Of a stretch of DNA of 64,000 nt, positions 45,405-54,425 are shown one piece after another. The notes beneath the pieces are model-generated. The model saw only the letters and a program-made list of their open reading frames with translations. It had not been told where the DNA came from and made no database searches. The stretch is from positions 115,054 through 179,053 of the forward strand of contig SVAG01000003.1 in NCBI GenBank assembly GCA_015059545.1, written 5' to 3'. Source of the DNA: Lactobacillales bacterium. GTDB taxonomy: Bacteria > Bacillota_I > Bacilli_A > RF39 > UBA660. Both the position numbers and the translations under genes were made by a program. The stretch's first letter is position 1. The number at the start of each line of letters is the position of its first letter.

Positions 45405-46471
45405 AAACCTTTATTTTTTAATTCAGCTATTTTATTTAAATGTTCATTATATGTTTTTGTAAAATATGTTTTTTTATTTTTATCTGCTACAAAGTAATAA
45501 TAATTACTTTTCGTAGGATTTAATACTGCTTCTATAGATTTAATTGATGGATTACATATTGGTCCAACTGGAAGTTTACCTGCCATTTTATTATTTCTTG
45601 TATTATAGGCATTATAATCATCTAATTCTGCTTGATATAAATCTCTTTCATTCATATCTATTTTAATTGCATAATATGTTGTTACATCACTACCAAGTGC
45701 CCATTTACTATTTAATCTATTATAGAATACACCTGCTACACCATTTTGATCATTACCTACTGATTCTAATTCTACTATTGAAGCTAATGTTATTAATTCA
45801 TGAATTGTATATTTATTATTTGTTAAACTTGTTTGATATTCATTTAATTTTTTTTCTGTATTATTTAACATTGTTTCAAATATTTCTTCTATAGTTGCTT
45901 CTTTTTTAAATTCATATGTATCTGGATATAAATATCCTTCTAAAGAATAATAAATATTTTTATTCTTTATATCAGCTTTTAAAAACCAATATTTAGTAAT
46001 TATTTTATCTAAATATGTATTATCACTTAATTTATTTAGTATTTCTTGTTCTGTAATACTTGTATTTTCAGTGATTAATTTAATTACTTTTCTCATATTA
46101 ATTCCTTCTTTAAAAGTAATTCTTATATTATCACTTGTAGTGGAACCATTATCTAACACATCAATTATTTCTTCTACACTCATATTTCTATTTAATGTAT
46201 AAATTCCTTTTTGTAATCCAGTTGGATTATTTAATTTTATATATACTTTGTAAAAAAATTCAGATTTTATTAAATTGTTATTTTTTAAATCATCAGAAAG
46301 TGTTAAAAAAGTTTCGTTTTCTTTTACTTCAAATATTACTTCTTCTGATTTTTTAGATACACTTTTTAAATTATCATTATAAATAAAGATACTACCTAGA
46401 ATTACTATTATAATAAGAATAATAAAACTTAATAATAAACATGGTAAAAGTTTTAATTTTCTCTTTTTCAT
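45383..46471 (-). CDS. mltG: Endolytic murein transglycosylase MltG
   Basis: A membrane-bound enzyme that cuts nascent glycan strands and sets their length. One N-terminal helix (residues 8-30) leads to a LysM-like region and the YceG catalytic domain. The catalytic Glu is in ASIVELESVGN, and SDVTTYYA, then LPVGPICNPS follow. The length (362) is normal. Confidence 0.93.
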   Translation of the reverse strand: MKKRKLKLLPCLLLSFIILIIIVILGSIFIYNDNLKSVSKKSEEVIFEVKENETFLTLSDDLKNNNLIKSEFFYKVYIKLNNPTGLQKGIYTLNRNMSVEEIIDVLDNGSTTSDNIRITFKEGINMRKVIKLITENTSITEQEILNKLSDNTYLDKIITKYWFLKADIKNKNIYYSLEGYLYPDTYEFKKEATIEEIFETMLNNTEKKLNEYQTSLTNNKYTIHELITLASIVELESVGNDQNGVAGVFYNRLNSKWALGSDVTTYYAIKIDMNERDLYQAELDDYNAYNTRNNKMAGKLPVGPICNPSIKSIEAVLNPTKSNYYYFVADKNKKTYFTKTYNEHLNKIAELKNKGLWFTYKN

Positions 46472-46476
46472 ACAGC

Positions 46477-46498
46477 AAAAACGAGTATTACTACTCGT
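46477..46498 (-). terminator. Hairpin between yrzB and mltG
   Basis: ACGAGTA-TTAC-TACTCGT is a 7-bp stem with a short T run on the minus strand. It may partly stop transcription before mltG. Confidence 0.5.
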
Positions 46499-46787
46499 CT
46501 TCTCCCATTGCTTCTACTGATTTTTTAGCTTCTTCTTGTAATTCTTCAAGTATTTTTTCTATTATTTTCCATTCATAATCAGATGTAATTGGTTCTAATT
46601 TAGTTTCATCTTTATCTGGTTCATATATTGCTGCATATACTTTAATATTACCTTGTTCATCTTTTGTATTATCAGTATATACCATATAATTTTTCTTAGT
46701 TTCTTCTGATTCAAATGTAAATAATACTTCACATTCTATTTCTTTTCCATTATCATCAAATACTTTAAATGTCATTCTTTCTTCCAT
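46491..46787 (-). CDS. yrzB: DUF1292 family protein (YrzB)
   Basis: A small acidic protein (98 residues). The pattern of FKVFDDNGKEIECEVLFTF, KNYMVYTDN and VYAAIYEPD matches DUF1292. Its function is unknown, but it is regularly placed between ruvX and mltG, as here. It lies 2 bases after ruvX. Confidence 0.85.
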   Translation of the reverse strand: MEERMTFKVFDDNGKEIECEVLFTFESEETKKNYMVYTDNTKDEQGNIKVYAAIYEPDKDETKLEPITSDYEWKIIEKILEELQEEAKKSVEAMGEDE

Positions 46788-46789
46788 TT

Positions 46790-47212
46790 TTATCTTCCCT
46801 TCTCTTTATCTAAATATGTTTGTAGTATTATATTAGCTGCTAGTTCATCTTTTTTTTGTTTTCTTTTTTTTCTAGATATATCAGCTTCTAACATGTAATT
46901 ATTTGCCTGTATTGTTGTTAATCTTTCATCTTGTAATACTACTTCAATATTCAAATATTTTTCTAATTTTTCTTTAAATTCTATTGTTTCTATAGATCTA
47001 AAACCTAAAGAATTATTCATATTTTTAGGCAATCCCAAAACAATTTTAGAAATATTTTCTTCTTCTACTATTTCTTTTATAAGTGGTAATATTGAATCAT
47101 AGTCTTCACTTTCAAATCTTAATGTTTTATAAGTAGAAGCTATCGTTCTTGTTTTATCACTTATTGATATTCCAAGTGATTTTGTCCCTAAATCAAATCC
47201 TAAATATCTCAT
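46790..47212 (-). CDS. ruvX: Putative pre-16S rRNA nuclease / Holliday junction resolvase (YqgF/RuvX)
   Basis: An RNase H-fold nuclease (140 residues) linked to maturation of the 16S rRNA 5' end. The start LGFDLGTKSLGISISD carries the first catalytic Asp; VLGLPKNMN and VVLQDERLTTIQAN carry the others. It overlaps ireB by 4 bases (ATGA). Confidence 0.92.
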   Translation of the reverse strand: MRYLGFDLGTKSLGISISDKTRTIASTYKTLRFESEDYDSILPLIKEIVEEENISKIVLGLPKNMNNSLGFRSIETIEFKEKLEKYLNIEVVLQDERLTTIQANNYMLEADISRKKRKQKKDELAANIILQTYLDKEKGR

Positions 47213-47448
47213 TTTATTGCTTCTTTTACAATTACTTCTAATATTTTAGATGGACTAATACTTGTAATTTTTGCTCTTGCATCTTTATATGATGTAATAT
47301 ATCCAGGATCCCCACTCATTAAATATCCAACAATTTGATTTATTGGATTATATCCTCTTTCTTTTAAAATATCAGATACTTCTTTTAATGTAGCTAGTGT
47401 TACTGCATCTTTAAATTCTTTAGCATCATATATAATTGTTTTATCCAT
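47209..47448 (-). CDS. ireB: IreB family regulatory protein (YrzL)
   Basis: A 79-residue protein of the UPF0297 family. In Enterococcus IreB is phosphorylated by the kinase IreK and affects cephalosporin tolerance. KEVSDILKERGYNPINQIVGYLMSGDPGYITSYKDAR (in parts: ERGYNPINQIVGYLMSG, DPGYITSYKDAR) is nearly the consensus. Its stop codon is TGA. In Bacillus alaS precedes it; here a cell-wall ligase does. Confidence 0.92.
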   Translation of the reverse strand: MDKTIIYDAKEFKDAVTLATLKEVSDILKERGYNPINQIVGYLMSGDPGYITSYKDARAKITSISPSKILEVIVKEAIK

Positions 47449-47510
47449 TTAATCACCTACTTTATGAATACAATTTTATTGTATCATTATTTATTTGTTT
47501 TTTCAATATT

Positions 47511-48728
47511 TTATTTATTTTTCCAATATGCATTTTTATAATCACTATAATATCTTTTGTTCTTTTTATATAATAAATAATCTCTTTTTAAATTTTTATC
47601 TTTTTTATAATCTATTGGATTTACATGATTTTTATATAAAGATAAAGCTTTTTTCCTAAATTTATCATTTACTATATAATTTTTTATTATCTTTTTAGGT
47701 ACAAATGATAATAATACTTGTTTTTGTAACACTTCATAATTTAGTTCTTCTTTTAATATTAAATCTTTATATAAAATTTCTATTAAATTACAACCTGCTG
47801 GTGTTAAGTAATAACTACTTCTTCCTTGTCTAGGATTTATTTCAAGTAATTTAAATTTATTATCTTTTTTATCATATTTTAAATCAAATTCTGCGAATCC
47901 TGTGATTCCTATTTTTTCTGATAATAATCTTACTTTTTCTATTATTTCTTCAGAATTATTAAATTCATTATATCCATTTATTAAAACAGCTGCATTTCCA
48001 ACCAATTCTTTGGTATGTTCTTGAAGTCCTATTTGAGCTAGTGTTATTCTTTTTACTTTTTTATCTTTTGATGCATATATAACTGAATCAAATAAACTAC
48101 TATCATCACCTTCAATATATTCTTGAATAATTAATGTATCTCTATATCCACCTAATCTTATATTATCGATTATTTTTATTAATTCTTCTTCTGTTTCTAC
48201 CTTATATATTTTATTTTTACCTATAAAATCCATATGTCTATACATAACTACATTAGCAGGTTTTACTATTACAGGATAACTAAAATCGATATTTAATTGT
48301 TCATTATGTCTTAAATCATAATATATAGTTTTTGGTAAATCTATTATTCCATTGTTCATATATCTTTTATAGAATTCTTCTTTGTTTATTAAACTATCTA
48401 TTATTTCTTTATCTGGATAATTAAAATAGAATTTATTTTCTAAATATTCTCTATTTTTAGATATTAATTCTATATAATTTTCTGTAGAACTTACAAGTAA
48501 TATTTTTTCATCTTTGTGTTCTAAATAAAATTCATCTAATATTTTTAAAAATTCTTGTTCATCCCATATATTTTCATAATATTTATTTATTACTATTTTA
48601 CTTAATGAATTAAACCATATAGGATTTTTAGCAATTAAATAGGCTTTTTTATTATATTTTTCATGATAACATCTTGCCATATAATAAGCATTTGCATCTG
48701 CACCTATTATTAAAAGTGTAAAATCCAT
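47511..48728 (-). CDS. ATP-grasp ligase, D-aspartate ligase-like
   Basis: The start is at ATG 48728 after GGAGTGAT. ATP-grasp features are PVIVKPANVV near residue 150, IIQEYIEGDDSS near 195 and the metal-ligand LLEINPRQGRSSYY near 300. The N-terminus (LLIIGADANAYYMARCYHE) is that of the Enterococcus/Lactococcus D-aspartate ligase (Asl) family, which adds D-Asp to the side chain of the third stem-peptide residue. Its gene follows a racemase gene after 4 bases, and an amidotransferase and a FemX gene lie upstream on the same strand. Another carboxylate-amine ligation remains possible. Confidence 0.75.
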   Translation of the reverse strand: MDFTLLIIGADANAYYMARCYHEKYNKKAYLIAKNPIWFNSLSKIVINKYYENIWDEQEFLKILDEFYLEHKDEKILLVSSTENYIELISKNREYLENKFYFNYPDKEIIDSLINKEEFYKRYMNNGIIDLPKTIYYDLRHNEQLNIDFSYPVIVKPANVVMYRHMDFIGKNKIYKVETEEELIKIIDNIRLGGYRDTLIIQEYIEGDDSSLFDSVIYASKDKKVKRITLAQIGLQEHTKELVGNAAVLINGYNEFNNSEEIIEKVRLLSEKIGITGFAEFDLKYDKKDNKFKLLEINPRQGRSSYYLTPAGCNLIEILYKDLILKEELNYEVLQKQVLLSFVPKKIIKNYIVNDKFRKKALSLYKNHVNPIDYKKDKNLKRDYLLYKKNKRYYSDYKNAYWKNK

Positions 48729-48732
48729 TTTA

Positions 48733-49845
48733 TCACTCCTCATATTTTCTATCTACTCTATTTGATATACTTACTAATATATGATGTGGAGTATCAGTAT
48801 TTCCTGCGATAGTTCCTGCAGTAATAGATTCTCCTATTAATGTAACTTTATCATGTAATTTAACTGTTTCATCAATAAGTACCATTATATAATCCATTGA
48901 ATAACTAACAATAGGATATTTTTTATTATTAATGATTACTTCTTTATAAGAATTAGTTACTCCATCAGCATGTCCAATACTAACAACACCTATATAATTA
49001 TCTTTATCTGATATATATTTAGCGTTATATCCAACAAATTCTTTATTTTCTACTTTATTTATATTTACTATTTCACTATGTAAGCTTAATACTTTTTTTA
49101 GTTTTAAATTATTATTAAGCATAACATCATTTTTATTTTTTAGTCTTCTTCTAAATTTATTTATAAAACTATCTCCTACATTATAAGTAAATCCATACAT
49201 CATAAGTCCTAGTCTTACAGCATTTGTGTATTCTAGTTTTTTATGACGAGCTAAACCTAATGAATTAAATACATGTACCATAGGTATATCTTTTAAATCT
49301 ATTAAACTTGTTAATTGTTCAAATTTATTTATTTGATAATCATAATATGAATCATTTACTCCTGAAGTTGCTAGATGTGTATAAATTCCTTCTAATGTCA
49401 TGTTAGTATTTTTTATTTCATCAACGACTTTTTTTACTTCTTCTTTATCTTTTATACCAAATCTATTCATACCAGTATTTAGTTTTATATGAACTTTAAT
49501 ATTTTTATTTACTTTTTTTAATTCATTAAAATATTCTTTTGAAACAATTGATAAAGTTACATTATTTTCTACTACTTTATCTATTTCTTTTATATCTACA
49601 TATCCAAAACATAATATAGGTAAATTAGTATTATGTTTTCTTATACTTAGTGCTTCTTCTAATGAAGATACAGCTAAATAGTTTATTCCTGCTTCTTCAA
49701 GTGCATTTACAATATAATCTCCGTGTCCATAAGCATTTGCTTTTACAACACCAATATAATATTTATAATCATTATATTTAGATTTTATTTCTTTTATATT
49801 TCCTTTTAAATATGTTAAATTTATTAAAGCGTAAGTATCTCTCAT
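48733..49845 (-). CDS. alr: Alanine racemase-family PLP enzyme, possibly altered specificity
   Basis: A fold-type III racemase. The start at ATG 49845 follows AGTGATAAT. The PLP Lys is Lys35 in VVKANAYGHG; His in YTHLAT, Arg in GMNRFG, Asn-Ser in FNSLG and Arg in AVRLGLMMYG are conserved, and the second catalytic base Tyr is in VGYNAKY. Changed positions: the Tyr normally in the NYE segment near the C-terminus is His354 (PHHILV), IGYADG is IGHADG, and MDQ is MDY. These sit at the substrate entrance. It may make D-Ala, or D-Asp for the neighbouring ligase. Confidence 0.85.
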   Translation of the reverse strand: MRDTYALINLTYLKGNIKEIKSKYNDYKYYIGVVKANAYGHGDYIVNALEEAGINYLAVSSLEEALSIRKHNTNLPILCFGYVDIKEIDKVVENNVTLSIVSKEYFNELKKVNKNIKVHIKLNTGMNRFGIKDKEEVKKVVDEIKNTNMTLEGIYTHLATSGVNDSYYDYQINKFEQLTSLIDLKDIPMVHVFNSLGLARHKKLEYTNAVRLGLMMYGFTYNVGDSFINKFRRRLKNKNDVMLNNNLKLKKVLSLHSEIVNINKVENKEFVGYNAKYISDKDNYIGVVSIGHADGVTNSYKEVIINNKKYPIVSYSMDYIMVLIDETVKLHDKVTLIGESITAGTIAGNTDTPHHILVSISNRVDRKYEE

Positions 49846-49908
49846 ATTATCACTACTTTCTCTTTTTAATTTTATCATTTTTTTTATATTTAAACAATAG
49901 AAAGAAAA

Positions 49909-49931
49909 AAAACAATATTAATATTGTTTTA
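49909..49931 (-). terminator. Terminator of the femX-asnB unit
   Basis: AAAACAATATT / AATATTGTTTT is an 11-bp perfect stem with no real loop. It overlaps the asnB stop codon and separates it from alr. Confidence 0.6.
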
Positions 49932-51761
49932 TCCTTCAATAAAATATCTTTTATACCATACTAGAAAACAGAATATTGTATATATTTTTCTTCCATTAGG
50001 TTTTTTACCATTTTTATGTTCTTCTAACATTTTTAATAATTCTTCTTGTTTAAAAAATTCTTTTGTAAAGTCTTCATTAAACATATCTCTTACTTTGTTA
50101 TAATACTTTTCTTCTTTTATCCAGTAATGGAATGGTACTGGGAATCCCCATTTAGGCCTTTTTGCCCATTCTTCTGGTAATTTTTTAAATGCAGATTGTC
50201 TAAATACATATTTAGTAGTATCATTAGTTATTTTTAAATTTGTTGGTATTGTTCTTGCTGTATCCATAACTACTCTATCTAATATTGGAACTCTAAGTTC
50301 TATTGAATTAGCCATTGTCATTTTATCTGCTTTAAGTAATATATCTTCTACTAACCATAAATGCATATCTAAATATTGCATTTTAGTAACTTCATCTAAT
50401 CCTTTTACATTATCAAAAATTGGTTTTGTTATTTCTCTAAAATCTTTTCCTTTTAGATATTTTTTATTTAATACTTTTTTCTTTTCAAATTCATTAAATA
50501 TAAATGATGATCCTGTATAGTATTCTTCTACATCTAATCCATTTCTTACTAAGAATTTTCTACCATGAAACCATTCTTTATTGAACGCAAATTTACCTAA
50601 TGCATGTCTTATAAATTTAGGTACTTTTCTATATTTTAAATCTCTTTTTGTTATAGCATAACTTTCATATCCACCAAACAGTTCGTCAGCACCTTCTCCT
50701 GATAATACAACCGTAACATGTTCTTTAGTCATTTTTGATAAGAAATAAAGTGGTACAGCTGACATATTAGCATGTGGTTCATCTGAATGATACATAATAT
50801 TTTCTAAGTTATCAAAGAATTCATCTGGTGTTATTACTTTATTAACATTTTCTATATTTAAAATATCTGATAGTCCTTTAGCTTGATCTATTTCATTAAA
50901 ATTTTCTCTTTCAAATCCTACTGAGAATGTTTTATCTGGCATTAATGTTGATACTATATAACTTGAATCAACTCCACCTGATAAGAATGCTCCTAAAGCT
51001 ACATCACTATTTTTATGACATTCTACAGATTTTTCTATCTTGTCATTTATTTCTTCTATAAATTCTTGTTCAGATTTATTTGATATTTCATATTTTACAT
51101 CATAATATTCTTCTATTTTCATTTCGTTATCTTTGTATGTAAACATATGACCTTCTTTTAATTTAAATACATTTTTAAAGAAAGTTTCTTCTAGTGCTGA
51201 AAATTGAAATGTTAAATATGGTTTTAATGCTTCTTCATTTAATTCTTTTTTAAAATCCGGGTGTACTAAAAAACTTTTAATTTCTGAACCATATATAAAT
51301 AAATTATCTTGTTTATAATAATAGAATGGTTTAATACCAAAATGATCTCTTGCTCCAAATAATTCATTTGTTTCTTTATTATAAATTACAAAAGCAAACA
51401 TTCCTCTTAGTTTTTTTACTATTTCTTTACCATATTCTTCATATCCATGTATTATTACTTCTGTATCAGTATTTGTTTTAAAGATATGTCCTTTTTCTTC
51501 TAAATCTTTTCTAAGTTCTTTAAAATTATAAATTTCTCCATTAAAAGTAATTACCATATCTTCTTTTTCATTATAGATAGGTTGTGTTCCACCTTCTAAG
51601 TCGATGATAGAAAGTCTTCTAAAACCTAAAACTACATCATCATTTATAAATGTTCCTTTACTATTAGGTCCTCTATGAATTATTTTATCCATCATATCGT
51701 TGATAATTTTTTCTTTTTTGTCTTTTTTTGTTTTATCTATAAATCCTACTATTCCACACAT
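49929..51761 (-). CDS. asnB: Asparagine synthase-type amidotransferase (glutamine-hydrolysing)
   Basis: The N-terminal class II glutamine amidotransferase domain begins with Cys2 (MCGIVGF). The synthetase domain has the pyrophosphate loop LGAFLSGGVDSSYIV near residue 260 and the SGEGADELFGGY motif near 355. The length is 610 residues. Enzymes of this class make free Asn, but several (Bacillus AsnB, Lactococcus AsnH) amidate diaminopimelate or the cross-bridge D-Asp in peptidoglycan. The neighbours favour the cell-wall role. It lies 10 bases after the FemX-type gene. Confidence 0.88.
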   Translation of the reverse strand: MCGIVGFIDKTKKDKKEKIINDMMDKIIHRGPNSKGTFINDDVVLGFRRLSIIDLEGGTQPIYNEKEDMVITFNGEIYNFKELRKDLEEKGHIFKTNTDTEVIIHGYEEYGKEIVKKLRGMFAFVIYNKETNELFGARDHFGIKPFYYYKQDNLFIYGSEIKSFLVHPDFKKELNEEALKPYLTFQFSALEETFFKNVFKLKEGHMFTYKDNEMKIEEYYDVKYEISNKSEQEFIEEINDKIEKSVECHKNSDVALGAFLSGGVDSSYIVSTLMPDKTFSVGFERENFNEIDQAKGLSDILNIENVNKVITPDEFFDNLENIMYHSDEPHANMSAVPLYFLSKMTKEHVTVVLSGEGADELFGGYESYAITKRDLKYRKVPKFIRHALGKFAFNKEWFHGRKFLVRNGLDVEEYYTGSSFIFNEFEKKKVLNKKYLKGKDFREITKPIFDNVKGLDEVTKMQYLDMHLWLVEDILLKADKMTMANSIELRVPILDRVVMDTARTIPTNLKITNDTTKYVFRQSAFKKLPEEWAKRPKWGFPVPFHYWIKEEKYYNKVRDMFNEDFTKEFFKQEELLKMLEEHKNGKKPNGRKIYTIFCFLVWYKRYFIEG

Positions 51762-51771
51762 ATTATTCCTC

Positions 51772-53031
51772 CTATTTTCCGTTTTTTCTTAAATGTTTAT
51801 TTATTATTTTATGTCTTATAGGAATTATTTTAGTATATATAAAATTTAGAAATGGTTTTAATATATAATCAAATTCTCCAATGAATTCTATATATTCTCC
51901 ACCCCATTTTTTCTTAAAATCATGTAATCCTACTAAATGACTACTACTATTTGGATCTCCTATTGTTCCAAATACATCAAATACTTTATAACCTTCATTA
52001 AATGAATCTGCTATTTGTTTTTGATAAACTAAGTAATTTGGAAAATAATTTTTATAATCCATATCATTTGCAGCATATAAAGCCCATGTTTTATCATTAT
52101 ATTTAACTGTTAAATATGAAGATACTACTAAGTTTTCTTTAGGTTTATCTTCTAAGTATTTTAATTGATTATCTAATGATTCTATATTTTTATTAATTTC
52201 TTTTTTTCTATTATTAGCTTTTTTACCGTTTTCATCTTTTAATTTATCTAATTCGTCTAATAAAATATTTTTTTCTTTTGTTAATTTTTCTATTAATTTT
52301 TTTATATTTATTTTTCCTAAATATAAAGTTACCATATTACTTTTATTAAATATTTCATAAAAATATTCATAAAATTTTAAATCATGTGAATAAAAGTTTT
52401 GTCTTTTTTCTGTCATTTTCATTAATCTTACAAATTCTTTTATATCTTCTTTTGTACCTATTTCTACTGATGTTTCACTATTTAAAGCTTTTTTTATTCT
52501 TGATTTTGTTGTACTTGTATATTTATTTTCTATATTTTCTATAGATTCTTCTAATGGTACTCTAAATGTAAATCTAGGTTGCATAGTTTCAAAATATTTA
52601 GTTAATTTTTTATGTTTATATCCTATTTTCTTTAAATTATCTACTACATCATAATTATTTTCTCCATCTATTTTTTGTGCATTACTATCTATTGTATGTA
52701 ATTTAATATCTGGATCTATTCTAAAGAATATTGCTTTATGTTTTTTAGAAAATTCTTTTAATTTTTTTGTAAATATATTTAATAATTCTTTATCTTTATA
52801 ATTTATATTAAATCCTCTTGGAATATAAAAGTAAGAATACCCTAAAGGTAAATCTTTTTTTAACATTAAAGCTGAAGCTTTTACTTCTTCATTATCTTTT
52901 AATCCTACATAATATACTTTATATCCTCTAAATTTAGAAACACGACCCCATTCATATGATTCTAAAAAATGAGCATTATTTTCTTTTGTAAATTTTATAT
53001 ATTCTTCTTTTTCTAATTCAACTAGTTTCAT
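51772..53031 (-). CDS. FemX-type peptidoglycan aminoacyltransferase
   Basis: A non-ribosomal peptidyltransferase that adds an amino acid from aminoacyl-tRNA to the lipid II stem peptide. It has two GNAT-like domains; RFTFRVPLEESIENIE and TTKSRIKKALN mark the first. A coiled-coil arm (about 245-305, charged Lys/Glu/Leu) is inserted, as in FemA/FemX. The late YAANDMDYKNYFPNYLVYQKQ motif is family-specific. The length is 419. It is first in a unit with asnB. Confidence 0.88.
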   Translation of the reverse strand: MKLVELEKEEYIKFTKENNAHFLESYEWGRVSKFRGYKVYYVGLKDNEEVKASALMLKKDLPLGYSYFYIPRGFNINYKDKELLNIFTKKLKEFSKKHKAIFFRIDPDIKLHTIDSNAQKIDGENNYDVVDNLKKIGYKHKKLTKYFETMQPRFTFRVPLEESIENIENKYTSTTKSRIKKALNSETSVEIGTKEDIKEFVRLMKMTEKRQNFYSHDLKFYEYFYEIFNKSNMVTLYLGKINIKKLIEKLTKEKNILLDELDKLKDENGKKANNRKKEINKNIESLDNQLKYLEDKPKENLVVSSYLTVKYNDKTWALYAANDMDYKNYFPNYLVYQKQIADSFNEGYKVFDVFGTIGDPNSSSHLVGLHDFKKKWGGEYIEFIGEFDYILKPFLNFIYTKIIPIRHKIINKHLRKNGK

Positions 53032-53141
53032 ATTATTCTCCTAACTATTTAATTATATCATTTATAAAAAGACATGTAAATTAATATTTAAATTTCTAAT
53101 ATTTATTATTTACACTTATGATGTAAAATTGTATTTTAAAA

Positions 53142-53170
53142 TTGAAGATTTAAAAGTTATATGTTATAAT
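53142..53170 (+). promoter_or_regulatory. Promoter of the M23 hydrolase gene
   Basis: TTGAAG (53142-53147) and TATAAT (53165-53170) are 17 bases apart, and TG precedes the -10 (extended -10). Confidence 0.6.
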
Positions 53171-53200
53171 TATAAAGAATATAGAAAGGATATGTTTTAT

Positions 53201-54373
53201 ATGTATAAAAAGATAATACCTTTGATTTTGTTATTAGCTTTATTATTTCCAAGTAATACAGAAGCTAAAACAATTGCACAATTAGAAGCTGAGCTTGAAA
53301 AGGAAAAACAAGCTTTAAAAGAAAATAAAGAAGAAGAAAAAATTACAGAGTCTCAAATGACTAGTATAAATTCTAATATTAAAAAAATTCAAGATACTAT
53401 TACTAGTAATTATGAAAAAATAAATGTATTAAATAAAGAAATTCAAAATCTTAATAAAGAAATTGAATTAAAAGAAAAAGAAATAAAAGAAATTATTAAT
53501 TTTGCACAAGTATCTGATGGAGATTCTGCTTATTTAGAATACATGTTTGGGGCATCTGATTTTACTGATTTTATTTATAGAAGTGCGGTTTCAGAACAAC
53601 TATCTTCTTATAATAGTAAAGTTATAGATGAACATAATGCTAAAATAAAAGCTAATAAGGATAAAACAAAAGAATTAGAAAAACAAAAAAAAGAACTTGA
53701 TAAACAACAAAAAAATTTAGAATCTCAATATAGTAGTTTAGGTAATAGATTAATGGAAATTGCTGATACTAAGGTTGATATTGAAGATGCGATTAAACAA
53801 CAAGAAGAAACAATTAAAAATTATAAAAAAATGGGTTGTGGCGATAACGAAGAATTACAAGCTTGTTTAAATAGATTACATAGTTTACCACCTGATACAC
53901 AATTTTGGAGACCTTTAAATTCAGCTAAAATTACAAGTAGATATGGATATAGACCTTCTATTGGAGATAACCATCAAGGTTTAGATATGTCGGCTAAAAT
54001 TGGTACACCTGTTTATGCAGTAGCAAATGGTGTTGTAATCAGTACTTATGAAGTTGGTGGAACTGGTAAAGCAGTTTATATAAACCATACAGTTAATGGT
54101 AAAAAATATACAAGTGTATATATGCATTTAAGTAGATATAATGTTAAATTTAATGATGTTGTTACTAAAGATACTATTATTGGATATTCTGGTAATACTG
54201 GATTTAGTACTGGTCCTCATCTTCACTTAGGAATATTAAGTGGACATGCTGGCCCTGGTAAAGATTATGGATTCTGGTCTTCAACATTCTATAGAAAATT
54301 TATTGATCCAGCAAGTGTTATAAACTTTCCTAAAGGATATAAATCTTTTAAGGACAGAACAACAGCATATTAA
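53201..54373 (+). CDS. CwlO/PcsB-like peptidoglycan hydrolase with M23 peptidase domain
   Basis: The start at 53201 gives a clean signal peptide (MYKKIIPLILLLALLFPSNTEA). A long coiled coil (about 25-235) rich in Glu, Lys and Gln resembles PcsB, CwlO and EnvC, which are controlled by FtsEX. The LytM/M23 domain at the end has the zinc motifs HQGLDMS and HLHLGI, and YMHLSRY. It cleaves cross-links during growth or division. The genes ftsE and ftsX are not in the window. Confidence 0.9.
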   Translation: MYKKIIPLILLLALLFPSNTEAKTIAQLEAELEKEKQALKENKEEEKITESQMTSINSNIKKIQDTITSNYEKINVLNKEIQNLNKEIELKEKEIKEIINFAQVSDGDSAYLEYMFGASDFTDFIYRSAVSEQLSSYNSKVIDEHNAKIKANKDKTKELEKQKKELDKQQKNLESQYSSLGNRLMEIADTKVDIEDAIKQQEETIKNYKKMGCGDNEELQACLNRLHSLPPDTQFWRPLNSAKITSRYGYRPSIGDNHQGLDMSAKIGTPVYAVANGVVISTYEVGGTGKAVYINHTVNGKKYTSVYMHLSRYNVKFNDVVTKDTIIGYSGNTGFSTGPHLHLGILSGHAGPGKDYGFWSSTFYRKFIDPASVINFPKGYKSFKDRTTAY

Positions 54374-54395
54374 GAGCACTAGCTCTTTTTTTTTA
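54372..54395 (+). terminator. Terminator of the M23 hydrolase gene
   Basis: AAGAGC-ACTA-GCTCTT hairpin followed by eight T. Confidence 0.7.
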
Positions 54396-54425
54396 TTTAT
54401 GATATAATTTTTTTATGGTGATATA

